Origin: Cepaea nemoralis | Taxonomy: Eukaryota; Mollusca; Gastropoda; Stylommatophora; Helicidae | Reading direction: 5' to 3' | DNA length: 64,000 nucleotides | Assembly: GCA_014155875.1 (NCBI GenBank) | Contig: JACEFZ010021391.1 | Coordinates: 149,001 to 213,000 of the forward strand | Shown here: in pieces, positions 13,169 through 28,200 of the stretch | Numbering within the stretch: position 1 is the stretch's first letter | How the letters are laid out: each line of letters starts with the position of its first letter | The notes under the pieces: generated by a model | The model's database searches: none | Told to the model about the DNA's origin: nothing | The model's input: the letters and a program-made list of their open reading frames with translations, nothing else | Made by a program: the position numbers and the translations under genes

Positions 13169-16100
13169 GTTTATAAGAAAGCACTCTACAACACAATATT
13201 CCTACCAACTCTGTGCTACCAATGCCAGCCATAGACAATGACAGAAAAAGAGAAATGAAATTCACAACAACAGAAATGAGATTCCTGAGCAGAATGCTCA
13301 ATGTATCAAGAAGTGAGAAGATTAGAAATGAAGAATAGAGGACTAAAGTGGGAGTTATGGCAGTGCTAGATATTAAAAGGCAGCAAGTCAAATGCCGGCT
13401 TCGTGGCTTAGATGTTATGACTTTTCTCCGTAATCTCGTATACTCTCGTCGGTAACGTGATGATGGTGAGAATCAGCAGTGGTTCGAATCGCATCGGTAA
13501 CTTACGGGGTATGTGAGCCGGCCGCTCAGAAAGCAATGGCAAACTAATGAGCGTAATCTTGCCAAGATAATCAACATACAGCTGAAAGATGCTGGTGTTG
13601 ACAGCGATGTCCTGTAAAGGATATGCAAATTAAAAAAAAAGCAAGTCAAATGGTTTGGCTATGTAACTAGGTTACCAACCAGCAGTATACCATAACAAGC
13701 AATGATGCACAGAACAGATGGAAGCAGATTGATTGATTGATTGATTGATTTAGGAACCGACATCACAGCATTCGGGACATTCCCATAAGCGCTCCGTCCC
13801 CATCTTCAGCAGCCAGCGAAGAGATGGAAGCAGAGAAAGGTGCCGATTAAGTTAACGATGGACGGAGGGAATAGCAACAGAGTCCTTGGGAATATCGATA
13901 CTTGAAGCCAATAAACGGGCACTCTTACGCTGTGTATACTTCGTCTCGACAACGCAAGGTACAAGAGGAACAAGATGAGATGAGATGAGATGGGATAATG
14001 GAGACGTTAAAAAGCAAATTAAGACTTATGAAAGGGACAATTTTGATGGTTTAGCTTGAATGGCAGATGTACAAGCAACAAATGTAAACCTGGAAGGTAT
14101 ACAGCATTACACTGAATAAAGTAACACATAATCAATCAAGTGAAATTAACTAAAATTGTACCGGAACAAGATTATCGCCGGTGCAACGTAGTTCGTGCAT
14201 TTCATTATCGGCGAGGTCCTCCTTAATAAATCCGCCAAAGCCAAGTTACACGCTGGCGTGGATGTTAAGAAGGAGATATGAGCACCTTTCCAGGGTGTGA
14301 TGATAATTATCTTTGAAAGGGAAGTACTGGGGTAGTTCTCACCGACCTTAAAGATCAAATTAACAGTTGATTGAGGCGAATACTTTGAGGATCTTTTAAA
14401 TAGACAAGTCACAAAAGATCCATTAAATATGCAGCATGCAGAAATGGACCTCTATATCAAATGTTAGAAACTATCTTAAGAAGAAACTAGATATGCTATA
14501 AAATTCCTGAAGAATGTGAAAGCTGTTAGTCCAGATGGTATGTCAGGAGAAGCTATTAAAGCCAACACAAAAACATTAACTGAATTACTGTGCAAAATAA
14601 TTAGCTAACTGTGGGAGGCAGATTGCAGAGAAGAATATCTGGTGAAAAAAACAAGGAAAGGGGACCTGCAGATGTATGATTATTACGAATTGAACATACT
14701 ATTGGGAGAAACTTAGACACCAGACGAACTGTTTAGCACTGATAACGATGGTATAACAATAGCGCCTATGCCTTTAGTTGTTTCAGCTTCATCTGTCATT
14801 CAGTCATGTTTACTTAGTGAAGAGCATTAGCCACGGTAGGCCATACGATTCTTTTGGCAGGAGACCAGACTGTAGTTTTCGTAAGTGGGCACGTAACAAT
14901 TGAATACTGCTTGGGTAGGAAAGAGTTTAACAGTGGTGAAAACTATCATCATCATCATGTACCATGCCGATAAGCATGCGCAGTCATGTTTCGCCATCTC
15001 ACTTGATCACCAGAGTCGTGAATCAGCTCTGTCATCTGGTCTCGACCATACCACATGGCCAAACCATCCAGGCATTTACTTCTCTGCCGTCCCCTTGTTC
15101 TTTTCCCCTCAATCTTGCAGTTGTCACCAAGTTCTCCAATTTATTTCTTCTCATAACGTCTCCAAGAAATTGTGACTGTCAACGTCTCATTTCTCTAATC
15201 AATTTATGGTTTTCATTTGTCTCCTGTAGTACTTGGTCATTGATTTTTCTGTCTGTTCATGGTATTCTTTGCATTTTCCTCAGAAACCACATTTCCACAG
15301 CCATTATACGTTTTTTTCCCCAGCTTGTCTACTCATTGTCCACGCTTCATATTCATACAAACGTAAGGTTCTATATAGCACTTCAACACTCTTTTTCTCG
15401 TTGCAGTTGACATCATTTTATCGGTCTGTATGTTTTACATGTTGAAAAAGGCTACTTGCGCCATGGCAAATCGTGCTCTAATCTCTTCAAGGCATCTCGC
15501 ATCAGATGTTATGACTGTTCCGAGATAAGTGTACCGGATCTCTTGTTTAAGAACATTCCTATTTACTTGAATATTACATTCATAGTGACGACTATAATCT
15601 GTTTCTTCGTACAATTTAATTCTAACCCTAGTTGTTTACTGTGTGCGACAATTGCATCTACTAAATGTTGCAGATCTTGCGCATTATCTGCTGTCAATAC
15701 TATATCTTCCGCTTATCTAATGTTATTGATGTTACGTCCCCCCCACTGGTGATGAAAAGTATTATCGTACAAAGGTGTGAATGGCTGAAACTAAGGAACA
15801 CCAGTCAATGCTATCTTAAAGAAAAAATTGTGGGAAAAATTCATAAATCTGGGATAGTTGTGCACAGAATAGTAAGAAAATAGAACATGTATCATTCATC
15901 AATAAGTATGTCATTACACAATTGATAAATACGTTCAGAGAACGAACGAATGAATGAACGAACGCACGAACAAACTTTATTTTCAAAGGGTTAAGAATTG
16001 GACATGTCTAACATTCTGCCCTTCTACCATTCTCTTGCATATATTATTTCATGTATACATCACTTCAGGCTAACCGAGAAAAACAACTACAATATAAACG

Positions 16101-16238
16101 ACATGCATTACAAAAGCATGGGAAATATGCAAAAATCAATACTGCATGACTCTTTAATATTAATTATTGATATGGCAACTGTTATTAGGTATGGGGAAGA
16201 TTTTTCTCTACTAAACAGGGACTGGCTGTTATAATATG

Positions 16239-16282
<44 letters not shown>

Positions 16283-19200
16283 ATTGTTATGATTATTATT
16301 ATTATTAAGGGAGAAGGTAATCTGTAATAAGATAGTGTGTGAATAGTTTGCAATTATATGTATAGAGATTTGTGATGTCTTTGATTTCTTGTGGAAGATT
16401 GTTCCACAGCTGACCTGCGGAGTACGCTTAGCTCGTTTTGTATGAGTATATCCTAGGCTTTAGGATATGTAATATATTTAGGTGTTTGCTGTGCCTAGTA
16501 TTATAGTTAAACAATGGCCAAGTGTAATTTGTGTAGGAGTTTGTGAATTAGTTTGGCCTATTGAAAAGTAGACGTTTGCGGAGTGGTAGTAACTTAAGGC
16601 GTTTATATAGGCTAGGATTGTAAGTTACGTGTTTACTATAAATCAAACTCCACAGCCCGTTTCTGGAGTGAGTAAAGTCGCTTGGCGATTGAAATGTAAC
16701 AGCCGTCCCAGATTGTACAGCGATAATCAATAGGTGTATATAAGTGAGAAGCATAGATTATCTTCTTTGTGTCTCCATTAAGAAAAAAAAAATTTCTTTT
16801 TTTAATTTTAGAATGTTGGTAGACTTTTCTAGCTGTTTGATTAACGAGCGCTTGAACATTGGAATTAAAGAATGAAAATTGTACACTGATTAGATAAATT
16901 AGACGCAGACATTCAATAGTTTTTGGTCACGTTATGAGAAGAAATACATTGGAAAACTTAATGACAACTGGCAAGATCGAGGGGAAGAGAACAAGGGGAA
17001 GGCATAGAAGTAAATACCCGGGTGGCTTGACTATGTGGTATGCTCGAGACAAGAACACTGAGCTGATCCACGACTCTGGTGATCGAGTGAGATGGCGAAT
17101 CATGACCTCCCATGGCGGCATGGCACATGAATACGAATAATTTGTTCTCAGCTACACTTTCTACTGTCACTTTCTATCTGTAGTCTCCTATGTATTCCAG
17201 GGACATTTTTCTTTAGTCTCTTGTGTGTTCCATGGACATTTATCTTTAGTCTCTTGTGTGTTCCAGGGGCATTTTTTCTTTAGTCTCTTGTGTGTTCCAG
17301 GGACATTTATCTTTAGTATCTTGCGTGTTCTAGGGACATTTATCTTTAGTCTATTGTGTGTTCCATGGACATTTATCTTTAGTCTATTGTGTGTTCCGGA
17401 GATATTTATCTTTAGGCTCCTGTGTGCTCCAGGGCCATGTATCTGTAGTCTCCTGTGTGTTCCAGTGACATTCAACTTTAGTCTAATTGTATCGGGATCA
17501 CGTCCTGGCGGTTGGTCTTTGATGTTCTTATGGTAAAGAGAAGGCACGTGTCGTGTATGTGGCCAGTTGTGAAACGTTCCTCAATGAACGATCTGGAAGA
17601 ACAACGAGTTTGCATGAAGTTGGTTTTTCCCGATTATATCATTGTAAATTATTGTTGTTATAGTTTCAAATTGTCTATAAATAGCATGCCGCCATTACAT
17701 TAATGTCGTGACTCTTGAATTTCCGTTGGTTTACCAGCTTTATCCAAATCGACAAAACCCGAATATATCCGTGGGATTTCCAGACATCCGGTGGCATCAG
17801 ACAGCCGACGTCGGCTATGTGCCAAATACAGAGATGGTCAACGTCTTTATGGCCGTGGCCATGGATCTGACAGGTTTTAATTCTCCATACACTCCGTAAG
17901 TAATACATCTGACTCGTGGTGTGTGCATTAGCTGTACAGTGTATGTGGAAGTACTGAAAAGCATCGAAATCAATAGCTTGCTGTCAATGTTTAGACAGTA
18001 AATGCTTGTATCTAACATAAAACCAATTATATATGAATATTATACACATTTAAATCCTACTCTTCTTCTCTATGTTATCCTCCATTGGACCATAGGACTA
18101 CCACCAACTGACGATTTGACGTCCTATCTTGTGCTGTCTCCTGGAGCTCTGACCATGTTCTCCCTATATTATTCACCTAACCACTTCCTAAGTGTGCCTT
18201 TTATATAATTCCCAGCTGAAGGAATCTAAGTCATCGATGCAGACTCATTCTTGCTTTCTCTGTATCGCGTCACACTTCTTCTAGAATAGTCTCATTTCAT
18301 CTCGGGTGGTCGAAGTATTCTTATTTGTTTTATCTTCATTGTTTTTTGTTTTATTTTTTGGAGTCAGGGCTTAGTCACGTATGACTGAGCTACTGTCTAC
18401 AAATAAACGGTGCTACATGCTTTCTGTTAGTGCCGAATGTTGGACGGCACCTACCAAATCCGACACCCCATATTGTGCAAACGGCTCCCAGTGGAGGAGC
18501 GCGATTGTGAGGGTACAAACGTTACCCTGGTGCGAGAAAATGCAATATAAAGACTAAATTTCATGGAGCTGCAGACCAGACTTCAATCCTTGGTCGGTAA
18601 CTGGTCTAGGATGGAAGCTCCGACAGGCGGACAGTTATAACATTGCTTTGCTGTTCCTGCAGCTTCTGTAGCTTGTCTTATTTCAGATGTATTGGTGTTA
18701 CCTTTCCTCTGAAGTAAACTAGGCAGGCCTAGATAGGGACTATGCTCCATGGGCAACACATGGTCTCTAAATTTAGCCCAGGCTTTGTACTATGGAGAGG
18801 TCACATTCGTAACAATAAAACAAATTATCACATGTCAAGACTGCAAGGTTAGCTGGATTTTACAGGTAAAGTTTTCTGCAGAATGGCGTAGACAGTTCTA
18901 CGCCAATATACTTTAGGTGCCATTTACGACACGCATTGTAGAATAAATAAATGTTTTGCATATCCTTTACATGACATCGCTGTCAACAGCAGCATCTTTC
19001 AGCTGTCTGTTGATTTCTTGGCAAGATTACGCTCAGTAGTTTGCCATTGCTTTCTGAGCGGCCGGCTGAGTTATCCCGCAAGTCACCAGCGGGTGACGAA
19101 CCGCTCCCAGTTCTCGCCCGCTACGAGACTCTGTGTGATAAACGGGATTACGGAGAAAGTGGTGTAATCCCTCGGCCAGAGAGACCGGCCATTGTAGACT

Positions 19201-22200
19201 ACTGTGTTAATATTCCTTACTTCTCCAAAGGCCTCGATAACTCATTTAAATAACGTATAGGAACAAATCCAGGGGGAAGTATAAGGTGGAAACCAAGAAA
19301 ATGATTGAAGGGCAGCATACTACTAGATCTCACAGTTCTATATTGTGGATATTGTGAGGCCTGCAGAAGAATCATCAGGAATGCAGTGCTCAATGATATT
19401 TATTAAACAATCGAAGTCAAAGCAACTAGAAACAAGTATATAAGTACTCGGTCTCCCCAATCGGAAGTCGAAGATTGCGGATGATGACTGGCCTTTTTAT
19501 CCAACTGGTTGGCCAAATGGCGGAATCATCCTCAGCCACATTTCCACATAGTTCCACACTGTTCCTTATTACAACAGACTTAGTCGATAAGATTTCATCA
19601 AGAGATTTATACTGCAGCATATTGGTGGGTAAGGGCAGATGCAGGAAACAAGCAAACAGTACAGACTTTCAAGTACGATTGCGTAGGGCGGGATGTGGTA
19701 AGATAATGTGACATTGCAATAGCCTAGCTAGAGAAGCGTTGCGCTGTGTAGAGTGGCCACAACGACAGATAATGCAGAATCGCCCAGCCTGATAATATCC
19801 TGCTTTTAAAACAAAACATCAGCAGTTAAGTTGGCTGTTTTAAAACAATAACGAAGATAAGAACAATTTAAAAGTGGGCGGAAGTATGTGAAAGGGTGAG
19901 CAAAGACAAATCACTGAAACTGTTTTAGCGTCTACACAGGGATATGAACGAGGCAGTAAAGGACAGATGCATTATAGACTTTCAGAGTGCAGACCTTATC
20001 TGGCAGAGGAAGACGAAATTCAGATTAAGGTTTTGTCAGCTCATTATCTACAGCAAAACCGCTAGAAAGGTACGAAGTCTCATAACACTGCCAGAACGAC
20101 TTATTTCATTGAAGTTTAAGACCCTACAAATGGAGGAAGAGGACTTAGTAACAGCTGAAGAGATCAAGACTGTGCTGCAACGGCAAAAGAAATTAATCTT
20201 ACACCAGGTCCAGATGATACGTAATATGAAGACATTGGTAAGTATTCCGAGATGGCATTGGTAGGACGCATTGACAGATCAGAGATTGCGAGTATACCAT
20301 GTATTGTCTGTCTAGGGCATGTTGGTGTGCAGGGGAATGAACAGACTGATAGAGTAGCTGATGCTTCCTCTCTGGACGGAGAGCTACTTTATGATCAAGG
20401 TGATGTAGTGAAGGCTTCTGGGATCGGATGAATAGTGCAGCTGGAATGACGGAGTGTTCATGTCTGGAAAGATTATTTCAGAAGAGAATGAGTATAGGGT
20501 CTGGGAAATATTCAACGTGTACAGGAAAAGCCAAGCTGGGTATTAATAAGTTGCTAATGAGATCATCTCTTCGAGAACATTTTTAAGTGTGGGACTGAGC
20601 ATATGTATGAATGTCGCGAGTGCAGTGATGGTGATTGTTAAATTTAGCATCCAAATGGATCATAAACCCTCACCAAACTAGCATTAAGGCATCCTATCTT
20701 TGCTATACCCTACAACTTCATCCATAGGTCACCGGTCGCTTTAACTTCCCAAGTATGTATGTATGTTAACGTTGGAGCAAATTTTGCATACAGTCTTGAC
20801 TATGAAATTCGTATGGATTTATTCCAGAATACATCCCCAAGACAAGATAGATGTTGGACAAAGGCTCGCTTTGGCGGGACTTGCGGTTGCCTATGGGAAA
20901 CACCTGGTATATCAGGGTCCCTACCCTGAGAGACACAACCAAACCTCCAGTGGTCTTGTGGTATCATACGGTGCGTCATCGAATGTGACGGTTCGAACGC
21001 CAGATGGCTTTGAGGTAGAGTAACCTTTCCGAGATAGACTGTTGAAAATAACATGTGTCTCTTTTACATTGTCATCATCTTGTTTCTCCTGTTCTTCTTT
21101 CCATTATGATTTGTCTAGTATGTGTTGCTGCATGCAGTCTCTGTCTCTCGTGCTGATTGTACACACCGACAGAATGCATTTAGCCCATTATTTGGTGCTA
21201 TCTTCTCACCTGAATTCTGGCCTCTTTCTCGCCTGCATTTCAATTGTCCCTCTAGTGTAGTAGATATTTCCTACCGGGCGAGGCTGATCCTATAGAGCAA
21301 CCTTTTGCACTGTTTATCTGATATTCTGTGAACTTATTAATCATGACGTTTAATGCTTCTGCGTTTACTATTGTTTTCCTTCTTAGCAGTGATCAATCAT
21401 GCTGGTCAAAGACCACAGCTATTCTCTTTATAAGGAGATCCTATGCCTACTGTCATGAAACTTGATATCACAACTAACAACTATCTGTCGGTTGCTCTTC
21501 ACTCCATCCACTGCCTGCTGATTTCACGTTGCTATGGTCTAGTAGTTAAACATGTTGCTCACCTTGCCCAAGGGCGTCCTGTAGGCTAGAAGAGGTAAAG
21601 GGACACCTTGCGTCTCCTTTGGCAGAGGATACCCCTATTCCGCCATCCATAATTTATATAGAAAAAGCAAGTTGCCTGCAAATTGGTATTGAAATAGGTG
21701 AATACAAGCCTATCAAGCGAGGTGTGCGACAAGGATTCGTAATGTCTCAATGCCTTATTTCCCTATAGAATGAAAATATTATGAGCAATTTACAGAATAT
21801 GAGAAGAATAACTATCGGAGGACATGGCGTCAATAATATAAGATATGCAGATAAGCCGTAGGAACTCCGACGGGAGCAAACACGGCAGGGGGCTTCAGAT
21901 CTTCCGAAGTAAACCCTCTTTCCCAAGTTTTTCTAAACCCCCTTTCCCAAGTATTTCGGACCCTTTAATTTCTTAATACTCTCTGGGGGCGGTCCCGCCC
22001 GGGTCATAATTCCGGGTGTCTGTTCGATGCCGTGGAGACGTTAGTTCGGTCATATTGGTTATCCCTGATGTTACGCTTGTCCCTTCGCCGTTACATTGCC
22101 CACTCTCAATAATATAATATTGCTTGCAGACAACCAGCAAGATCTGCATCATTTGGTACACGCAGTTGTTGCACAAAGTGAGCAATTAGGGCTAGAAGTA

Positions 22201-25200
22201 AATTGCAAGAAAACAGGTTATGATTGTCTCCAAGAAATAATAAATTCCTCATTGAAACATCCAAATAAATAGCCATATTCTTAAACACGTGATTCAGTAC
22301 AACTATCTCGGAACAATTATAACATCTGATGGAAGGTGCCTAATGGAGTTTAGAATAAGAATGGCAATGGTAAAGGTAGTCTTTTGCCAGTTGAGTTGAG
22401 TTGAGTTAAGAACCGACATCACTGCACTCAGGACATTCCCATACGTGCTCCGATAGTCATTCCATACGAAACATTCCTTTCTCGACCGTACTAATCATAC
22501 TAATTGAATCCGTAATGAATACAATGTGTGTTCCAGTAGTCTCCTCTAGCCACCGGAATGCCGCTTTTGCTGCTTCCACCTCCATTCTCAGGTCGTAGCC
22601 TCATATGCCAGACTCTCCCTTTTCAAGACTCGTCCATTAGCCTTTGCAATAAAACCCCAACCATTACGTCTGTTTCTCACCAGTGACCTATCGGTGTAGA
22701 TGACTATGTCACCTTGATGTGTGTTACTCTGGATCAGTTGTGCACTTCAAACTCAATGCGGCCCGCTGCCCATTCTCTGCACACATGACCCAGTGTTACT
22801 ATTACATTGTGCCAGTCCGTCATGTCTTCCGGAACTTCAACCCACTTTCTTCCACGATTGATGGTCTCTAGATCACACACCTGACGTATAGAAAGTTCTG
22901 CCTGCGCCATCCGGGACCTGCCTCGTCTTAGTCTATGATCCTTGACTATATCCATAGCTTAATTCAGGGGCGTTCCCTATCTGCAGCAACTCTCAGGTAC
23001 CATTTGGCCTGAAGGGCACTATGCCTATCCGCCATTGTTGGTAGCATCAGGATAAGCCTCATGCATATAATTGGTGTGTCCTTTGTGCACCCCAGGATTA
23101 CCCGCATGGCAGCATTCTGTATGCGCTCCAACCTATCAAGCTGACTCTTTGATACTGTCAGCAGCTCCAAACCATACTCAATGACAGAAATTATTAACTG
23201 CTGTAAGAGCCCGTATAGCATCCTCTGATCTACCCCGGTTGCTGCCATCGTCATCTGCAAATGTCAAGATTCTACCCACACCTGGTGTCTCAATAGCTAC
23301 GATTTTGCTGGTGTAGATATTAAAGAGCACTGGGGACATGGCAAATCCCTATGGCAACCCAGGTGTAATAGTACAAGGATCAGAAGTCCAGGAACCAATG
23401 AGCAGTGCAACCTTGCGCTCATAAAGGACGGCTCAGCCCATCTAACAAGGGAAGGGCAGACCTCCATGTCCAACAATGGCTATATCAACCGATCATACCT
23501 GACCCTATTATATGCATCCTCCAGGTCAAGAGCTACCGCCACTGTCTCTTGTTTAATATGGAAGCCCACGTAGACATCAAATGCAAAAGTTGCAGCATTG
23601 GTCCAGGTGTCCTTCCCAGGCCGGTAACTTCCGAGCCCTTTGGGAAGCAGATTACGACTTTCCAAATGTCGTTGGAGCCTGCGTGCTACTATCTTTTCGG
23701 GGACTTTGACATACCTGTTTTGCAGGGTTGTGATTCGGTATCCATTAAGTCTGGAGTGATCCTTACCTGGCTTTGGGAGTGGAACCAGGTAGATATGTAG
23801 CCAATCGTGGGGTATATCCGCCGTATTGATGCTGAGGTTGAAAGAAAGGACCATCTCCTCTATGTCCCCATAATTCATGTTACTCATATGGGAGTATCTC
23901 TCCCTATCCAGACCTGGCGCTGTGTTTTTAGCCACTTCAGTACCCGTCTAATATCCTCCACCTTAATCGCACAGTGCTCCTTCCTTGTGACCGGTGACAA
24001 GGCTTTTCTGACCATATCTCTAATAGCTCTATCTTGTTGATCTGTTTGTTTTAAAAATCGTACAAGTAAAGCCTACCCTTATTCCTGGTCAGTTGTCATA
24101 GGTCGGTTGTTATCATAATGAACGGTACCAAGTGTACCAGGCATCGCCTGTCTCTTCATCTGCAAGTGCAGCCTCCAGAATTTACCCAATGTCACATCCC
24201 CACCGACTTAATTGATAAACTGTTCTCACTTCATCCTGTTTGCCTCTGCTGCCTGGAGTTTAAAATCCTGCACCTTTACTTTTTTATATCTTTCAGCATC
24301 CTCCAATTCTGTGTCAACTGAACTGGTTGCTCTCCGCACCCTCTACCAATTCCTTATGGTCGCCCTCTTTTCCCTCCATGAATTCACCACCTCTGGTGTC
24401 CACCATGGTGGTTGGGTGAAGATTCTTCTTGTTGGTTTAGACCTTCCCTGTGATCTAAGGTGCCCCAAGAGCGAAGTATGTTCTCAATCATAACTGAATG
24501 CCCCGCGGGCTCTTATAGCCCTGACTGTGCTGGACTTAGGTATCAGCACAGAACAGGGGTGATGCTCGCTTCCATGGTCTCCAAGGACACTTCATTTTAT
24601 GTCTGATGCCGCCTCTTGGGATACAAGTGCCAGGTTGATGTCAGGGTCTCCCGGTCTCATTGCTAGCCTAGTGGGTGTCCAGTCATTTAGACAGACAACA
24701 TCCATCTCAAGCAAGGCCTCAGCAAGAGCAGTACCCTGTCTGTTCTCTCCCGACCTGTCCCATTCCTTGGCGTGGGCATTGAAATCACCACATATCAGAT
24801 ACCTGGTACGAGGGGTATCCCCTGAACCTTTCAACCAGTCCCAACTCTCTCTGCTTGTGCAAGATTCCCCACTTACATATATATTTATTAGGTTCCAGCT
24901 GTATCGGCCGATTTTAATCTGCATCCCTGCAACTTCTTTACTTTTCTGACCCCACCCGCTCATATCCAGTATCGAATGCTATAAACCATCCCTGACTACC
25001 AGAACCTGCCCATGTCTTCCCTGCCCGGTTGAGTTAATGTAATATGTATAGCCATGGCACTTAAAAGAGTTTGTATTCAGTTCTTGTAACATCATGACAT
25101 CAAAATCGTAGACTAGTTTCTCCAATATTGGTCCTCGTTGTTTTGCACTACGAGTCTTTTGCAAGTATGAAAATATACTCATTAATTTAAAAACAAAAAC

Positions 25201-28200
25201 AAAAAAACTGTTGTAACGAGCAATGGAGTGTTGAAGTACTATATAGAACCAATACAGTTATATGGATAGGAAACATGGGCAGAAAGCGATGGTCAGCACG
25301 AATAGATAAGAGCATTTGTTCTTAAACATCTGGTGTGCTGTTGCCGAGATTGCGGGTTCAACCCCTACACGAGTGAGTTGTACTAAAATGTTGACTTATC
25401 GTCCTTGACTTGAGGACGTAAATTACAAATACCTCTGAAGTCGGAGTGGGTTCATCTGATGGCGAGGGAACCAGCAATAGGAAAAGCTAATCCACACTCA
25501 AAAATCAGTCCAGTAGCATATGTATGGAGCACACTTGAGCTCAAAGAGAGCGAAGGATACAAAAGAAGAAAAGCAGACCAGCTGAAACACATCTACTGGT
25601 AATGGAAGTGTGCTTTCTCAATAAAGAAAACCCAACGAGCAAGTTCTACAAGAAACAAGTGAAAACCTTTTTAATTTATTAGAGAAGGAAAAGAGCTAGT
25701 AAAATGCAAAAAGATTACTACTTGGGTGGTTTGGTCACATGGCATAATTGGGACTAGGACACAGATGGGACCCAACATCCCTTTGTCTTTTAGATTGATT
25801 TGAATTTTTATAACCATAGAATTGTGATCCGTAATTATATCTAGACCTGGACATTGTTTTTGCATTCTTAACGTTATTTGTAAATCTATCCCCAATCATA
25901 ATATATTCAAAATGTTTTCTCGAACTATCGCCAGGGATTCATGTTGGGAAAATGAATTACTAATTATGCTTCCCTTTATGCTTATGCTTTCCTTCACAAA
26001 ACTATCAGCGTCATTGCTGGTTCCTATTGTAGGGGAAGGAGGAAGACAATGAGAATAAATCAAGCAAACAATAATGAAAGTTCCCTTGGTAAAACCTCAC
26101 TTCCAGCGGTGAAATCATACACAAATATGGGGAGTAAGGCAACCACAGATGGACGAGCAGCGAGTTCATAGTGCTGGAAAATGTGAGACCTCAAAGGAAT
26201 TTCAGATCTGGCGGTCCTTTTAATAGAAGTTCTGGTGTATTATTCTCTACTTTGGTGCCTTTATCTCAACGCTGTTTGTTAAATTTGCTGCATGTATTTA
26301 ATTTGGTACAATTGGGGGTTACTCTTGTCAAGCAAACGGAAACTGCTATATACTTCACGATGAGCCATGCCGATAATCGTGGGCGGTCATGTTTCACCAT
26401 CTCACTCGATCACCACAGTCGTGGATCAGCTCAGGGTTCTTGTCTCGACCATTGTCCACGCTTGACATCCAAACACAGGTGTCAGGATCTTATATTAGGC
26501 TCGTTGGCTAACACATGTGAGACAGTACAAGTACAACGTGATTCGACATAAGACACAGCAACACAAGTTATATGGATTTATTACCACATTAAATACATAA
26601 CAATCGTTACAGCAATGTACAACATATAACAACTCACTACCACAATACAGCTCATAGGTCTGACGCTCACAATATCAGTCGTTCAGCTCACAACCACGGA
26701 GATTCACACAACGCCTTGCTCTCGACACACACGTCCGTTCAGATGTCCAGTCCCAGATAGGTCTGAGATTAACACACACACTGCCCACTGCCTCAGGTGG
26801 GGTCACGTGGCTTTGCGTCGTCTGTCGTCAGCGCTGGTCGCGTGTCAGGTAAGAAACTTGCCAGCCGACAACTCTTGTCCGCCGGGTGCCGTAACGATGT
26901 CGCTGCTAGGCTCTGACATTCTCCCCGGGTACTTCAATGAAAGATGCCATCTTTCATTCATGATGTATGTATATACTGGGGTAGTGTTAATTTCATGTCA
27001 GAGACTACTTTTTCCCAGTGTTATGCATGAAAATACATATAAGGCATAGAAATATATACAAAAAAAATGTAAGTTGCATTGAAATGACAAATGAAGTACA
27101 ATTTTTAACACAATTCAGGTTTCATCCCCCTGATGCCTGGTTACCTTCATTGCAATAATACCCAGTCAGATCAGTAGTTCCAGCTTCACGCATCTACCTC
27201 GCAGCCATTTTGAAAAAAACGTAATAATATGATTGTTTTGCAACAACCATCTAGGCCAGACTGAAATACGGCTTTGTATTAGTCGTATTAAACACTTAAA
27301 CTCTGCCCTCATTTGGTCAGGAGCTCTTATGTTGGTTTGCAATGTTGGCAGCACTATGACATGCTTGGTGGACGCCTACCTGCTGTGCCAATCATTTGAG
27401 CAACAAAATGTCTATCTATACAATATACATTAATGAATATGTTTCAAATTATGGCCCTTGATGTAATTCACAAATGCAAGGGAAGTAATTTTGACATTTA
27501 AGAAATTCCATACATTACAATAATTATTTAATTTCTTAGCGTCATTGCTTGACGTTTCTTCATATCAACGAGAAAAAGTCGGTAATATGAATACGTTAAT
27601 CAAGATATGATTCTAAGATTACACTAATCAAAATAAATATGTACCCAATTGGTATATTATATTTTATAGATTCAAAAAGATTTTACAAGTGTCATAAATT
27701 TTTGGAAATTTGTACATAGTCTGCTAATTTTGCTATACTTTTTAAATTATACTGGAAATACAAATGGAACAAAAATTTTGGTTGATGTTACATTGTCTGA
27801 ACACAAATGATCCGGTTTTATTTCGGAACGAATAGTAAAATGTTCTCACAGTTGGTGTTTGGTGTTGTAGTATGACAACGGATTATGGTGGAATGTTCTT
27901 ATTTCCGATGTGTTCACAAGTTCGAACAATTTGGAGTAAATTTGCTGTAGAGGTGGTGTAGGAGTCTATGTTCAGTCCACATTTGCACATGTTAAAATAT
28001 CACGGTGAAAAAAAATCACCCACAAATGTCACAATAGTAAAGTTCGCTTCTGATAATTGGTTAAGCGTTTGTGACACTGTTGTTGGTGTCTATATACAAT
28101 TAATATCGTTCTCATTCTAACACACACTACACAATTATACTACACTCATTACATGACTTGATTAAAATAAGTATATTATACATGTCGGTATGCAAACCGT

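Larger units (their letters stand above)
12080..13996 (+). mobile_element. Degraded RTE-like LINE carrying three nested insertions
   Basis: Plus-strand reverse-transcriptase pieces appear in order: LYNNGGG, IRSGVRQRCV and AILFITYIDSICKE (12180-12335); DGQALIAKSEAELQDHIDSL (12777 on); IFKYLGSIISSNG (near 12970); and the C-terminal MTEKE..-type block near 13240, which matches the derivative at 38841-39529. The 3' end is a gatga repeat (13975-13996). Three later insertions with TSDs at 12396, 13395 and 13729 and a (TA)n tract interrupt it. Confidence 0.85.
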
